Notes under the pieces: model-generated
Databases searched by the model: none
What the model was told of the DNA's origin: nothing
What the model saw: the letters and a program-made list of their open reading frames with translations, nothing else
Assembly (NCBI GenBank): GCA_947471745.1
Contig: CANJKZ010001028.1
Location: 652,501-716,500 of the forward strand
DNA from: Closterium sp. Naga37s-1
Lineage: Eukaryota; Streptophyta; Zygnematophyceae; Desmidiales; Closteriaceae
DNA: 64,000 bases
Direction of reading: 5' to 3'
Position numbers and translations under genes: made by a program
Part shown: piece by piece, positions 43,155 to 54,829 of the stretch
Layout of the letters: each line of letters begins with the position of its first letter
Numbering within the stretch: position 1 is the stretch's first letter

Positions 43155-44247
43155 TGTTGGGTGCAAATTCACATTGCACGACATCCTGCCGTCTGTTTGT
43201 ACGAGTATGCGTGTGCGAATGCATTTGGGTGTGAATGGAATGTTCGTGTGTTTGTTTGTTTTCACAATTTTCGCTTGATGCATTTGCAGGTACTCGCGCA
43301 ATGTGCGCTTCGGCACAACATTGTACGCACTATGAACTGTGCAAGCAGAAAGGACGGGCTCGCAAAGGAACCCAAGATGGAAGCTTTGCGGTTCGGCTTA
43401 ATTGATTACGCAGATTCAGTTCTATCCAACTCGAACTTGTACTGTTTTGTTTGGTTGACTATAGTGTAGCAGGGCAGGCACTATAGGGGTACAATTTAGG
43501 TGAAGGTTGGATGTTGTTTGTCTGTATCTGCATGCTACAGGGCCAGGGGAAACCAGCGGAACCAGCATTTGGCTGGTTGGGCAAAGACAAAACAGGTTCT
43601 GTTTTTAGGACCTGAACCTGGTTGTTGTTTTCCCAGGTTGGAAAAAACAGAACCAGAGGTTGTTTACCAACCTACCACCTGCTGTTTTGTCCAGCCAGGT
43701 TGGTTCAGTTGCTTGGAATTATTTGGGATCATCCCTGGTTGTTCCCAGGTTGATTCCCAAGGTCCTTGCTAGCTAGAACTATATATTCCTTCTCTGTTTG
43801 TACCTGAATATATTAAAATTGATTCAAGCGAATTCCTTCCTTGCTGGAATTTCGTATCCACGCGATTCGACGGCAGAATGCTACCGAGTCAACGCTAGCA
43901 CGCTAGCACTCCAACGCCAGGCAAACGCTGTCCGAGCCGTAACTCTGCAATGGCAGAACTTTTCGCGAGGCAACTTGGCTCTTTTGAAAGCTCTTAGAGT
44001 GATCTTCGATATTGCGAGCTCTCAGCTGAATCCGATCGACGGTCTGCACGGCACGCTGCGTAACGTTCAAGGTACTCTTGCTGTTTTGACTAAGTCCCTC
44101 TTGATCCCTCTCTCTACAATCTCGGATCCGAGGATAGGGGCTGGTCTTGTACCAAGCACCCAGGGACCCTTGGAGGTGACCCCGAGGAGAGGTTTTAAGT
44201 TGGATAACGTCTTAATAGCCTGAGTTTATTAGGCCCTTACACCAACA
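43155..44247 (+). repeat. Copia E 3' LTR
   Basis: 1093 bp, same ends as the 5' LTR. CCAAC (44248-44252) follows as right target duplication. Confidence 0.96.
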
Positions 44248-44399
44248 CCAACCGCAATGGTATGATCACGTCGATGGCGATCGGCCAAGCGTTTCTGTGA
44301 AGACTGGATGTCCGGTAGACGCTTGTGTGTCTGATCCCAAAGCTGCTGCATTGTGGTAACGAAGTCGTGCGCGGGTTGGACAGTTGCAGGTACTGTCGG

Positions 44400-45130
44400 C
44401 TGTTGTGGAGTTAGTGGATGTCGTCCGTAACAGAGGAAAAATGGGGTCTCTCCTGTTGCGGCATGCTTTGCATTATTGTAGGCGAACTCCAACACCGGCA
44501 AGTGCAAGTCCCACTTGTTAATGTCGTCCTTGCACGCTGCGCACAAGAGTTGTTCCACAATTTGGTTCAAGCGCTCTGTCTGCCCATCGGTCTGGGGATG
44601 ATATGCAGATGACATTGCTAGGCGTGTCCCCATGAGCGACATGAGCTCTTTCCAGAACTTGCTAGTAAACTTGGGGTCCCTGTCGGATATGTGGGTTGTT
44701 GGGATCCCGTGCTGTGAGATGATGTGTTTGAGGAATAGCTGTGCCGTTTCCTCCGTGCGTGCGGTTGTATGTGTCGGAATGAAGTGTCCCATCTTTGAGA
44801 ATTTGTCGATGACGACCAGGATGGGGTCATGCCCCACGTTGGTAGGTGGTAAACCGGTGATGAAATCCAAGCTGACCACTTGCCAAGGCTGTTCCGGGAC
44901 GGGTAAAGGCTGAAGAAGTCCTGCTTTCTTCTGCTTACTGCTTTTCATCCGCTGGCACGTGTCGCACGAAGTGACAAACTTTTGCACGTCGTTTGCCATG
45001 TGAGGCCAGTAGTAGACTTTCGCAATCCCGGCAAGAGTCTTGTTACTCCCGAAGTGTCCAGCGTAGAGCACGTCATGGAATTCTTCGAGAAGCAACTGCC
45101 GAAGAGGCGGGTAGTTGGGTACCCATATCT
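44400..45130 (-). pseudogene. Gypsy F integrase
   Basis: Zinc region [20 protein letters not shown] with YYWPHM and [16 protein letters not shown] (HHCC), then the catalytic core [29 protein letters not shown] and [20 protein letters not shown]. All three acidic residues of the DDE triad are seen. Confidence 0.92.
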
Positions 45131-45289
45131 TTGTTGATCCTTTGCGTAGTGCGATGTCGTGGTCCCACTGCAACAATTTCTTTTTCTCTGCTAAAGGAAT
45201 CTCAGGGTCGATGGTATACCCGTGCGTGAAGAGTCCCTTGAGTAGCGGATTCATCCCCTCAATCTGTATGGCGGCAACGTGTCCAGGCC

Positions 45290-45720
45290 GGCTCAGTGCG
45301 TCTGCCTTATTCTTGTGTCCCGGCTTGTACACGATGTCGTAGTCGAAGTGCGTCTCGAGGAAGTCAATCCACCTGACTTGTCGTCTGGAGAGGGTCGGCT
45401 GCGTTTTTAGGTACTTTAGGCTGCAATGGTCAGTGTAGACCGTGGTCTTTCTCCCTTCGAGGTAGCATCGCCATGTCTTGAATGCGGTGATGATCGCTAA
45501 GGCCTCTTTGTCGTGAATCGGGTAGTTGAGTTCTGCCCCGTGCAATTTTTTGCTGAGGTAAGCGATTGGTTGTAGTCCTTTCCTTTGGTCTTGCATCAAG
45601 ACTGCTCCAACTGCTTGGTTGCTAGCGTCAGCTTCGATGACGTAGTCTTTTTCTGGATCTGGCAGGATCAGGATGGGTGCGGACGTGAGTGCGGTCTTCA
45701 ACTGCTCCATGGCTTGCTGG
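45290..45720 (-). pseudogene. Gypsy F RNase H
   Basis: [59 protein letters not shown] and [16 protein letters not shown] give the gypsy RNase H signature. Confidence 0.92.
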
Positions 45721-45949
45721 TGCACATCCTCCCACTTGAACGGTGTATTCTTCTTCAGTAGATTGGTGAGAGGTGTTGCAATCTTCGCATACTGTGGCAC
45801 GAACCGATCATAGTAGTTTGCAAAGCCAAGGAATTGCTGAAGTTCCTTCACGTTTTCCGGTGTCTTCCACGTACGTACGACTTCGATCTTCTTTGGGTCG
45901 ACATGGACTCTTTGAGCGCTCACCATGTGTCCAAGGAACTGAACTTTCT

Positions 45950-46520
45950 TCAAGGCAAACTCGCTCTTGGATAGCTTGACGTAGAACTTCTCCCGTCGAA
46001 GTATCTCGAAGACACGTCGTAGGTGTTCGATGTGCTGCTTCATGTCCCTTGAGTAGATCAGGATGTCGTCCAGGTACGCCACCACGCATTCGTCGAGTAG
46101 AGGCCTAAGAATATGGTTCATTTCGGCCTGGAATGTAGCGGGTGCGTTGGTGAGTCCGAACGGCATGACGAGGTACTCGTAGGATCCGTATCGTGTCCGA
46201 AACGCGGTCTTATGGATGGAGATATCCGCCATCCGGATCTGCCAATATCCCGATCTCAAATCGAGTTTTGAGAATATCGTGGCTCCACGAAGCTGGTCAA
46301 GTAGATCGTCGATCCGTGGAATCAGATACTTGTTCTTGATCGTCTGCTTGTTGAGGGCTCGGTAGTCGATGCACATGCGTAAGCTTCCGTCAGGTTTTGG
46401 TGTGAAAAGCACTGGTGCACCATATGGTGATGTTGATGGTCGAATGAGTCCTTTGTTCAGAAGGTACTCGATCTGCTTCTTCATGTCGGCCAACTCGGTA
46501 GGGCTGAGTCGATATGGTGC
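45950..46520 (-). pseudogene. Gypsy F reverse transcriptase
   Basis: RVT_1 domain: [75 protein letters not shown] and [13 protein letters not shown] (YLDD near 46067-46078). Confidence 0.95.
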
Positions 46521-46849
46521 TCGGAAGGTCGGTTTTGAACCAGGTTCTTCGATGATCTCGTGCTGGTGGGTTCGGTATGGCGGCAACTGGTCTGGAAGGT
46601 CGTCAGGGAGAACGTCTTCGAACTCTTCTAGAAGTTTCAAGATTGCTGGTGGAAGCTCGAGCGTTTTTCTCTCTCCTTCGTCCTCGTTGGTAACCAGTGC
46701 AACAAACCCTGCTATGGTTTGCTTCACGTCCTTCTCGAAGCGTGCGAGAGTCTCCTCCGGAATATCTCCCGTGTTGCTCCAATTCGGAAGAGGAACTCTT
46801 CTGTCTTGATTGTAAATACTCGCAGTGCGGGTGACCCAGTTGATCTCGG

Positions 46850-47150
46850 GGTTGAACTTCTTCAGAAAATCTCTCCCAAGAATCAAGTCTAGCCCTTTGA
46901 TGTTGGTGACGGGTAGGGTCGGTTTCCAGCGAAGAGGACCCATCTGCAGGTGTAACGCTGCTTCGCCGTAGACTTGTAATTTGCTTCCGTCAACCATCGT
47001 AGCTGTGAAGTTTGAAGGCGTGTACTTCTGATTGATGCGTTCGAGGGTTGCTTTGTCGCATACTGAATGGGATGCTCCGCTGTCCACGAGTGCTTGGAGG
47101 CGTCGTCCATTGCAGATCACCTCGAGCAAAAGTGGTTGGCGTTGCTTGTT
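46850..47150 (-). pseudogene. Gypsy F protease
   Basis: Aspartic protease with [14 protein letters not shown] (DSG near 47076-47084) and [19 protein letters not shown]. Confidence 0.88.
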
Positions 47151-47750
47151 GTACCCGTTGATCGTCTCGTTGATTGGATCATAGGGCATTTCCCATAGCT
47201 CTGTGTTTTCTCCTGGGGTGGCAGATGGCCGGTCCTGCCGTTCCCTATTGCCATGATTTTTTGTTGTCGTCGACGACGTGGTTCTCGAGCTCGTAGTAGA
47301 ATTCATAGATGGGGTAGATACCGTAGATGTTTCAGATGTTGCAGATGCATATGTAGAGGAGGTTTGAGGTCGTCGCAGCTTCATGTTGACCTCCAGCTCC
47401 CTCTTGAGCTGCTTCAGCGCCACCGACTTCTTCCGTGGGGACCGGTTGGTCGACGTGGGCTGGTTTTTCAGAGAGAGGACGATGTCGTCATTGGAAGGTC
47501 GATCTTCCATGCTCCGTTGTTGGTTTCCCATGCGCAGCTGCTGTAATTGTCGTACCGGTACATTCTTTTTCTTCTGGAGCCTCTCTCGTGATTTCACAAA
47601 GGCCGTAGACCCAAGGGAATGTTTTCCAAGTAAAGCATCCTTGTATGATATTTTGAAGGGGTGCTTACTTTTTACAGGGTCCTTTTGGAGTTGTCCGGGT
47701 CCAGCAGGGTCTTGTGTCGCGGAGATTTTATTTCCCTCGGCGATTTTCCC

Positions 47751-48540
47751 TCATAGAGTCCGTTCGTGGTTTGAAAAATTCACTCCACGATCCTCCAATA
47801 TTTGCATTAAATCTGCTCCACTGCTGCGGTCCCTAAGCGCTGAACGTGCGGTTTTTATTTCGTCACAATCGATGAGTCGATGTCCGGGCTTGCCGCAGAA
47901 AGAACACTTAGATTTGTTCTTCTTTGGTCTTTCCTTTGCGTCGATTCGATCGAGTTCCATCGGGTCGGCGTACGTGGGGTTAGCCAAGCGTCCTCCATGT
48001 CGTCTAGCTCGTCCATGAAGTCGTCGTGTTCCGATCGTGGTTACGTCGAAACGTTCCGCTGCCGAAACGACGTCGTTGTAGCTGCTCCAATTTGCGGCCG
48101 CAACATGTTGTCGTGTTTCTTTTTTCAGCCCCGCGATAAATGCTCTAATTTTTTCGCCTTCTGTGACGTCGGGGATGCGGTTGAACAACTCCTCCATTTG
48201 TTGTGTGTAGTTTGTGACGCTCCCGATTTGTCGATGACGATGCATTTTGTCGCGGGCGATTAACGCTGCATTAATCGGCTCAAAACGTTGTAGTAATCCT
48301 CACGGAACTGCTGCCACGTCGCTTCACCTTGGTTTAATAAACCGGTTCCGCTTATCCATTCAATTGCTGGTCCGCGCAGTAGTGTTGCTGCAAAAATAAT
48401 TATGTTTCTGTCGAGTGCTGGTGATGTCCATCCAATGGCGGCGAAATAAATTTCGATCGCCAAAAGCCAGCGCCTAGCGTCGATTTCCCCATCAATTCGC
48501 AATTGTCGTCCCTGTATCGCAAACGTTTTCGCCAACAATC
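47751..48540 (-). pseudogene. Gypsy F gag
   Basis: Retrotrans_gag region: DARRWLLAIEIYFAAIGW, LLRGPAIEWISGTG, TWQQFREDYY, FNRIPDVTEGEKIRAFIAGL. Then a basic stretch and zinc knuckle CSFCGKPGHRLIDC near 47870-47915. Confidence 0.88.
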
Positions 48541-48700
48541 GAACTCACGACCCTGTTCAAAAAACGCGCGAGGGGGGGAAATCAAAAACGCGGAATCTGG
48601 TGCTTACCAGCGTCGGCGCCGAATTCGTCGCCCCCGGCGGTTTTTCGAAGCAGGAATTTCTTGAGCGCGCTGCTTAGCTGAAGCTCCGCGAGTGAAAACG

Positions 48701-48712
48701 GCTCTGATACCA
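48701..48712 (-). promoter_or_regulatory. Gypsy F primer-binding site
   Basis: Minus strand TGGTATCAGAGC, two bases from the 5' LTR. It is the same initiator-Met tRNA site used by the copia elements here. Confidence 0.95.
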
Positions 48713-48714
48713 AG

Positions 48715-49116
48715 TGTCACAGGATCGAATTTCCACTCGAGAATGTTGCACTAAAGGTGAGTACAAGACGTATTTATACTCAGAAATACATAGAAACAAC
48801 AGATAATCCGAACCTTCGGGAACGCGCTCTTCTAGAATAGATAATCACAAGTGCGCATAAGCACGCAAGCCCATTGGCACTTCGGATTATGGCGAGATTA
48901 CGCCTTGTACACCACTGTCGGTGCTGTCGGTGCCGTATAATGTAAATGTCGGTGCCGAAAATACCAAATAAGTGAAATAATAGGAAAGCTCTAGAAAATA
49001 GAATAGTAGTCCGACTGAGGTGAAATAAAGTGCAAATGAAAGAGGAAAATAAGGAGAATAAGATGGAGTAAAAATATGGAAATGAGAAATATGTCGAACG
49101 TCGGCGTACTCTCACA
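48715..49116 (-). repeat. Gypsy F 5' LTR
   Basis: 402 bp, TGTCACAGG to CTCTCACA. It is followed by CCACC (49117-49121), the right target duplication. Confidence 0.95.
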
Positions 49117-49856
49117 CCACCCCTTCACCTCTCCACTACCGCAGCGGCCCCCTTCTCCACACATTCCAGTCAGCTTCCGGTGTTCGTCAAGGCGACCCTT
49201 GTGGCCCTTTCCTTTACGCCCTAACACAGCAGCTAGCCATCCAACCAACCCAGCAGCTGTCTCCCTCAATTTTCGTTACCTCATACGCAGACGATACCTA
49301 CTTGGTCGGCCCTCCCTCAGACGTCTTTTCCGCATACACTGACCTTACCTCCCGCCTTCTCTCCCTTGGCCTTACTGTCCAACCCTCTAAGTGCTCTCTA
49401 TGGGCCCCTATGGACTTGCCCGAACACTGCATTCCGCCCCCGGGTATTTCCATCGCTGCAAACGGTCTCACTGTGGCTGGAATTCCCACCGGCTCAGACG
49501 GTTTCATCATCTCTACAGTTCGTGACAAGCTCGATTCTTTCACTACCTCCCTCCCTTTACTGCATCAACTGCAGGACCCACAGATTGCCTCACGGATCCT
49601 TTCCTTATGCATCACTGCCTGACCTTCTTTCCTCCTCAGAACTGTCGCACCTTTTCCCGAAATCCAAGAGCTACTCTCTTCATGGGACAGCACCATTTTC
49701 AGCCACTTCTCTCAGCTCCTGGGCTCCGAGTACTGGAGAGGACCTTTGAGACATCTCAGAGGCCTATTTGTAGGCTTCACAATAGGATTAGCCTGCATGT
49801 CTTTCCATACACTAGGTCCCTGGATTTGTCTTGTATCCATTGTACATTTACTATAG
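49117..49856 (+). pseudogene. LINE-like reverse transcriptase G, 3' part
   Basis: Continues G after gypsy F. It has RT motif B GVRQGDPCGPFLYAL (near 49179-49223) and motif C SYADDTYLVGP (YADD near 49284-49295), then thumb-like sequence to CITA. A TGA at 49620-49622 ends the frame. The same frame then stays open (SFLLRTVAPFPEIQELLSSW, FSQLLGSEYW) to a TAG near 49854, so the TGA is probably a nonsense mutation. AATAAA at 49861 could serve as polyadenylation signal. No endonuclease or poly-A tail is present; C2 begins at 49971. Confidence 0.78.
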
Positions 49857-49970
49857 TGTCAATAAAGAAGTAGGTCAATAGTGAGGACTGTGGGGTCAAG
49901 TGCGAGAAAGTGGTCCCTGACAGAGCGAAGAGAGTCAGTGAGGCGGGTGACTATAAAGTAGAGAGTGATG

Positions 49971-50101
49971 TGTCAAACTTATATATAGCTTACATTGTGT
50001 AGGCTGTAGTGGGGTAGCCCATAAAAGGGTACAATCATTTAGGGTAAGTACTTGTACCCAACTCTTTGCTAGTTCATTCATTCTCGTCCATTATTCTGAC
50101 A
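49971..50101 (+). repeat. C2 LTR (5')
   Basis: 131 bp from TGTCAAACTTATATA to TTATTCTGACA, of the C type. It is followed without spacer by TGGTTTTAGAGCAGG, a diverged primer site. Confidence 0.9.
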
Positions 50102-50116
50102 TGGTTTTAGAGCAGG
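50102..50116 (+). promoter_or_regulatory. C2 candidate primer-binding site (diverged)
   Basis: TGGTTTTAGAGCAGG abuts the 5' LTR. It resembles TGGTATCAGAGC but with changes in the middle; either a decayed initiator-Met site or a different tRNA primer. Confidence 0.65.
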
Positions 50117-50714
50117 TCCTCCGCTAGGACCTTTTTTTTTCCTTGCGCCCACCACAGCGCTACCCTGCTAGCCGCCCTCTGCAGCCCTCGTGGTGCCCCT
50201 ATTGCCCGTTGCGACCAGTCAACCCTAGGCCTGTCGCCCTCGCCCGTTGCCCCGGCCCGTCGACCCCCAACCCGTTGCCCTAGGCCCGTTGCCCCGGCCC
50301 CGAGGCCCGTCGCTCGTCGCGACACGTCGCCCCTCGTTCTCTACGAACTTGGTGAGTACAGCTGCCCTCCAGGATGCGATGGTCACTACCACCACTCCTG
50401 GGGGTCAGTGTGTGTCGATCTGGACGTGTACACAAACGGGTCGTCACCTGGCCACGTTCACTCGTCGGCCAGAGTCAAGTTTGTACACACTGGCTACCGA
50501 GCCTCCTCAGGTAGTTGCGTCTGCTCAGGTGTCCACGTCAAGGTAGCACCCCCTTGCTCGTGTCGCCTCCTATTGCACCAGACTCTCCTCTGGTACCACT
50601 GCCTGGGTTACCCCTCCCTGCCACACCTTCGTGGCATGCACTCCCGTCTCCTTGTCTCTGGTCTTTCCAGGTCTATGCCTCCCCTCCCGCCCTTGCCTGC
50701 CCCGCCCTGCCTTC

Positions 50715-51581
50715 TGTTAGAGACTAAGGACGGAGTCTATGAAGATTAGGGGCAGAAATATCTCAAAATCGTCAACTACAATTCTGGACAGAAAAGTCGT
50801 CGTCACAAGAAACGTCGTCGACGAAAGGTCCACCGTTAGAATTCTTTCAAACTCGAGTATGTTATAGCCCTTGACTGTGGCTATCTTTCTCAATTTGAAT
50901 AGTATCAACATATGGAGTATAACTCGAGTTATGAACTTCGGCGCACTAGGGGGTATGCTGCCATAGAAAACGTAACTCAATCACAATTATCTCACAAGTT
51001 CACACAAGAAAGTTAGAGTAGCAATATAACCAGGTAGGAGGGGATGAGGAGGATGAGAGGGAAGGTCCCAAGGGAGTCCCCAACCAAGGACACCCCATAC
51101 CACACAATTCCCCTCTCTATAGGCACCCCAACTTTGACATTTGTCACTTTCCCAACTCATGCCATCTACCTCACCCAACTTGGCCACACTTGCCAACCTG
51201 GTTTGGCACCTCCCAACCACTTGGCAGCATCTACAGTGATGTTGACGAATTTCCCAACCCCCAAGAGTCTGTACTCCTTATGGAGTCAACACCACAACTT
51301 CCCATAGTCACCACAACCAAATATCAAAAGCATACGAACTTCCAACGTTCGTAACTTTCTTGTTCGTGCTCCGATTGAAGCGATACTTGGTTCGTCGGAA
51401 AGCTCTTGAGCAGAGGAGTCACTTCAGATATCTGCTCAAGCCAAATAACATTCACACACACTCAGAAAAACCAAACCGCACAAAACACAAATTCTTGCAT
51501 ACGCTCACACCACGCATGCAACGCACGAACACATGATGGGAGGCAGACAGACGTGAGTGCATATGATTGCATCACACAACA
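50715..51581 (-). repeat. Copia D 3' LTR
   Basis: 867 bp from TGTTAGAGACTAAGG to GCATCACACAACA. It is followed by a minus-strand polypurine tract (plus AACTCCCCCTCTGG). Over about 847 shared bases it differs from the other LTR at only about three positions. Confidence 0.94.
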
Positions 51582-51638
51582 AACTCCCCCTCTGGCTGCC
51601 AACCATCATCCCACATGTCATAGCTCAAGCATGCACCC

Positions 51639-52160
51639 TCAATGCACACTCATCCCAGCAAGCTTCATGCCCTTCCAATGCTCAGATTCAGCCAGGCGCT
51701 TGGTGAGAATGTCAGCCACCTGCTGATGGGTCTTCACAATCTCCGGCCGCACCTCCTTGTCCAGGAGCCTCCTCACCCAATGCCACTTAGGCCTGATGTG
51801 CTTCGTCAGCCCATGAAGGCAAGCGTTCTTAGCAAGCTTCACAGCCGACTTGTTGTCACAGAAAATCACAGTTGGCTCCTTCTGGAACACTCCGATCTCC
51901 TCCAACAAACGCCTCAGCCACACCACCTCCTTTGCCCCATGATGCAGAGCCATGTTCTCTGTCTCACACGAGGACTGCCCCACCTCGTTCTGCTTCTTGC
52001 TGCGCCAGCTCACTGCACCACCTCCAAACAGACACACATAGCCTCCAATGCTGGTGCCATCCGCCTTCACAGAGTTGAAGCTAGCGTCGGTGTAGCAGGT
52101 CAGGAGCATCTCCCCCTTGCCCAAATCAGCTGCACCCCTCTGCAGCCTCTGTCGCACAGC
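51639..52160 (-). pseudogene. Copia D RNase H
   Basis: LTCYTDASFNSVKADGTSIG, GQSSCETENMALHHGAKEVV, WLRRLLEEIGVFQKE, IFCDNKSAVKLAKNACLHGL, KHIRPKWHWVRRLLDKE and HQQVADILTKRLAESEHWK. Confidence 0.92.
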
Positions 52161-52259
52161 ACTGTACTCCAAGCCCACTGATGCCGTAGCGCTCACATAG
52201 CGGACCAACCTCTTGGCCGCTTCCAGCTGCTCATGACTGGGGCGTGAAACCACACTTGC

Positions 52260-52870
52260 AAGCCTGGGCGAGAAACTGCTCCTTCTCTTGTAGCAGGAAC
52301 AAGCTGTGATCACACCCACTCTTCTTGAAACCCCCAGCCAGCAGTGTCTCCTCCAACTTATGGTACCATGCGCGAGGAGCCTGCTTAAGGCCATAGATGG
52401 CCTTCTTGAGCCTGCACACCCTGCCGCTCCCATCATCCAACCCCTCAGGCTGCAGCATGTACATCTCCTCTAGGATGATCCCATTGAGGAAAGCAGTTGT
52501 GATGTCCATCTGCTTGATCCTCCATCCACGGTTTGCAGCCATTCCCAACATCACCCTTAGTGTAGTCCCTTTCCCCACAGGAGCAAAGATCTCGTCAAAG
52601 TCTTTCCCCTTTGTCTGCTGAAACCCCTTTGCCACAAGCCTTGACTTGTAGCGGGTCAGCTCCCCATCAGGTCCGTACTTGTGCCTGAAGATCAGCTTGG
52701 AAGAAATAGCCTTCTTCCCAGGAGGCAACTCACACAGCTCCCACGTTTCATTCTCCAGCAGAGAGTCATACTCCCCCTTCACACTCTGCTTCCACTTCTC
52801 AGCATCGGGCCCACTCAAGGCCCCAGCTAGCGTCTTGGGCTCAGGGACGGCTGCCCAGTAGCAGTGTGCT
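52260..52870 (-). pseudogene. Copia D reverse transcriptase
   Basis: LAGALSGPDAEKWKQSVKGE, YGPDGELTRYKSRLVAKGFQ, FDEIFAPVGKGTTLRVML, IKQMDITTAFLNGIILEEMY and KKAIYGLKQAPRAWYHKLEE. The C-terminal palm part is disturbed. Confidence 0.9.
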
Positions 52871-53289
52871 ATCTCATCCTCATCACACTGCTCAGCCACA
52901 CTCCCAGCCCGTACCACCTTTGGCTTGCCAAAGCTCGGATAGGTCAGCCGGTTAGGAGGGCGCACATCCCTCCTAGGATGGTCAGCCGGACGTGCGGCAC
53001 CTTGTGGAGCATCTTGCTGCTGCTGTTGCTGCTGCTGCTCCTCCACCTCAGGTTCTCCCCCATCCTCAGTCACCCCAGAAATCTCCTCCTCTGAGACAGT
53101 GACCTGCACTTGCCTCGAAGGCCGCTGCACCTCATCGGCCTCAATGATCAGCGGTGTAGTAGGAAGCTTCTGCTGCTGCTGCTTCCACTCCTTGTAGTAC
53201 AAGGACTCAAGGAACTTCACATCCCTTGACACAGTCAGCTGCTGGCTGGTCAAGTCCCATATCAACCAGCCCTTATGATCCTTAGCAAG

Positions 53290-54080
53290 CCCCAAGTGTA
53301 CTCCCCATCTCCCACTAGCCTCCAACTTTCCCCTCTTCTCCTTAGGCACATGAAACACCACCATGCAGCCGTAGGCTCTCAGCATGTTGACTGCTGGTGC
53401 ACTCCCATACCACTTGGTGTAGGGGACCCACTGCTTGTTCCCCACAGTCGCCAACACCCTGTTCTTCACAAGGGCGACCTGCCGCAGTGCAGTCACCCAA
53501 AACGGATCCGGCAGCCCTGCACGCCCAAGGAGAGTGCGAGCACCTTCCTGCAGGGTCCGGTTGAAGCGCTCAGCCACACCGTTCTGCTGAGGGTTATAGG
53601 GAACCGTGAGCTGATGCTGGATCCCCTTCTTCTTCAGCACCGCCTCAAAATCAGCGCCAATGAATTCTCCCCCGTTGTCAGTGCGGATCACCTTCACCTT
53701 GTGTCCGCTCTCCCTTTGAGCTCTCGGCTTCCACTCCTTGTGCCACTTCCCCCTTAGTCTTGAGAGGGTACACCCACACGGCACGCGTGTGGTCGTCCAC
53801 AATGGTTAAGAAGTAGCGGCTGCCCGAGAGAGAAGGGGCCCTCGTAGGGCCCACCACATCCATGTGCACAAGTGCGAGCGGGGCCTTGGCTGGTCCCGTG
53901 CCGCTGCTGAAGGGAAACTTTGTGAACTTGGTCTCAAGGCATGTAGGGCAGCTCCCAATCTCCTTCACTGCCCCTTTCACCTCCAACCCCTTAAAGCTCC
54001 CATCCTTCACCAACTTCTGCAGCATAGGAATGTTGATGTGACACAACCTCTCGTGCCACGTCTCCCAATCGGCATCACCA
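53290..54080 (-). pseudogene. Copia D integrase
   Basis: Zinc region WHERLCHINIPMLQKLVKDG and CPTCLETKFTKFPF. Core VHMDVVGPTRAPSLSGSRYF with LTIVDDHTRAVWVYPL, RTDNGGEFIGADFEAVLKKK and YNPQQNGVAERFNRTLQEGA. Then NMLRAYGCMVVFHVPKEKRG and WGVHLGLAKDHKGWLIWD. Confidence 0.92.
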
Positions 54081-54249
54081 TTCCCAGATGAAGCCTTTGC
54101 CCATGCAGCTGTTGCATCCACACCAGCAAGCACCTCACTATGTGGCTGCTGTAACTGCTGCACCTTCTTGACTGCATCTAGGGCCCCATCGGTTGGTGCA
54201 GTCTCCTCTCCTCCCGAAGTTGCTTTAGCCGTTGCTGCAGCCGCTGCCG

Positions 54250-54640
54250 TTGCTGGTGGTTTCCCATTACAAGGGATGATGGGCAGCTGCCATAGGTCCT
54301 TGATGCAGCTGCTGTTCTCCTCCAAATCCCACAGCAGCAATTTCCCAAGCTTTGCACGGCAGCTGGTTGGACCGAAGGTAACTTTAGCCTTGCTCTTCTG
54401 CAGCCGGCGCACAGAAAGAAGGTTAGCGGACAAGCCTTCAACCAACAGCACATTCCCCAGCCCCACAAGGCCCCCATTGGCTCCCATTACCTTAGCATTC
54501 CCAACACCAATCACAGGGAGCAAAGCACCTGAAGCGGCAGCCACAAACTTGATCTTCCCAGGGGGCTTTACCTCGTCAAGCAAATCTGCCCGTGGGGTCA
54601 TGTGACTTGTGCAACCTGAATCTATCACCCAGTGAGTGAG
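54250..54640 (-). pseudogene. Copia D protease
   Basis: HWVIDSGCTSHMTPRADLLD near 54570-54635, then NAKVMGANGGLVGLGNVLLV, LSANLLSVRRLQKSKAKV and LLLWDLEENSSCIKDLWQLP. Confidence 0.9.
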
Positions 54641-54829
54641 GGGGTGCATCACAACCTTCCCAACTGAGCCCACATCACCCTCACTCCCTTTCACATCCTC
54701 AACCATGAGGAACATCCCAGGGTTGGCTTTACCTTGTGCACCATCACCTTGTGCACCTGAACCTTGCACAGCGCCACCTCGTGCACGTTCACCACTTGGC
54801 GGCTTCATGCCTGGGGGCGCCCATCCCTC

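Larger units (their letters stand above)
37368..44247 (+). mobile_element. Ty1/copia element E, nearly whole, nested in gypsy F
   Basis: 6.88-kb plus-strand copia with two 1093-bp LTRs (about 1.0% divergence), target duplication CCAAC, primer site, gag, protease, integrase, reverse transcriptase, RNase H and polypurine tract in canonical order. It looks almost whole, with about two breaks in the coding region. It is inserted into the integrase end of gypsy F and so is younger than F. Confidence 0.96.
36514..49116 (-). mobile_element. Ty3/gypsy chromovirus F, carrying nested copia E
   Basis: Minus-strand gypsy element with both 402-bp LTRs, a 5-bp target duplication (CCACC), primer site, polypurine tract, gag with zinc knuckle, and pol in the gypsy order protease, RT, RNase H, integrase, chromodomain. 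Without E it is about 5.7 kb. LTR divergence is about 10 of 402 (2.5%). It is inserted in the LINE-like gene G and itself hosts copia E (37368-44247). It looks nearly whole apart from E, with only a few further breaks. Confidence 0.95.

Noticed and set aside
50717-51307. Open frames conserved in both D LTRs (87, 77 and 87 residues)
   Set aside because: The conservation reflects near-identity of two LTRs of one young element, not selection on protein. No domain is seen.
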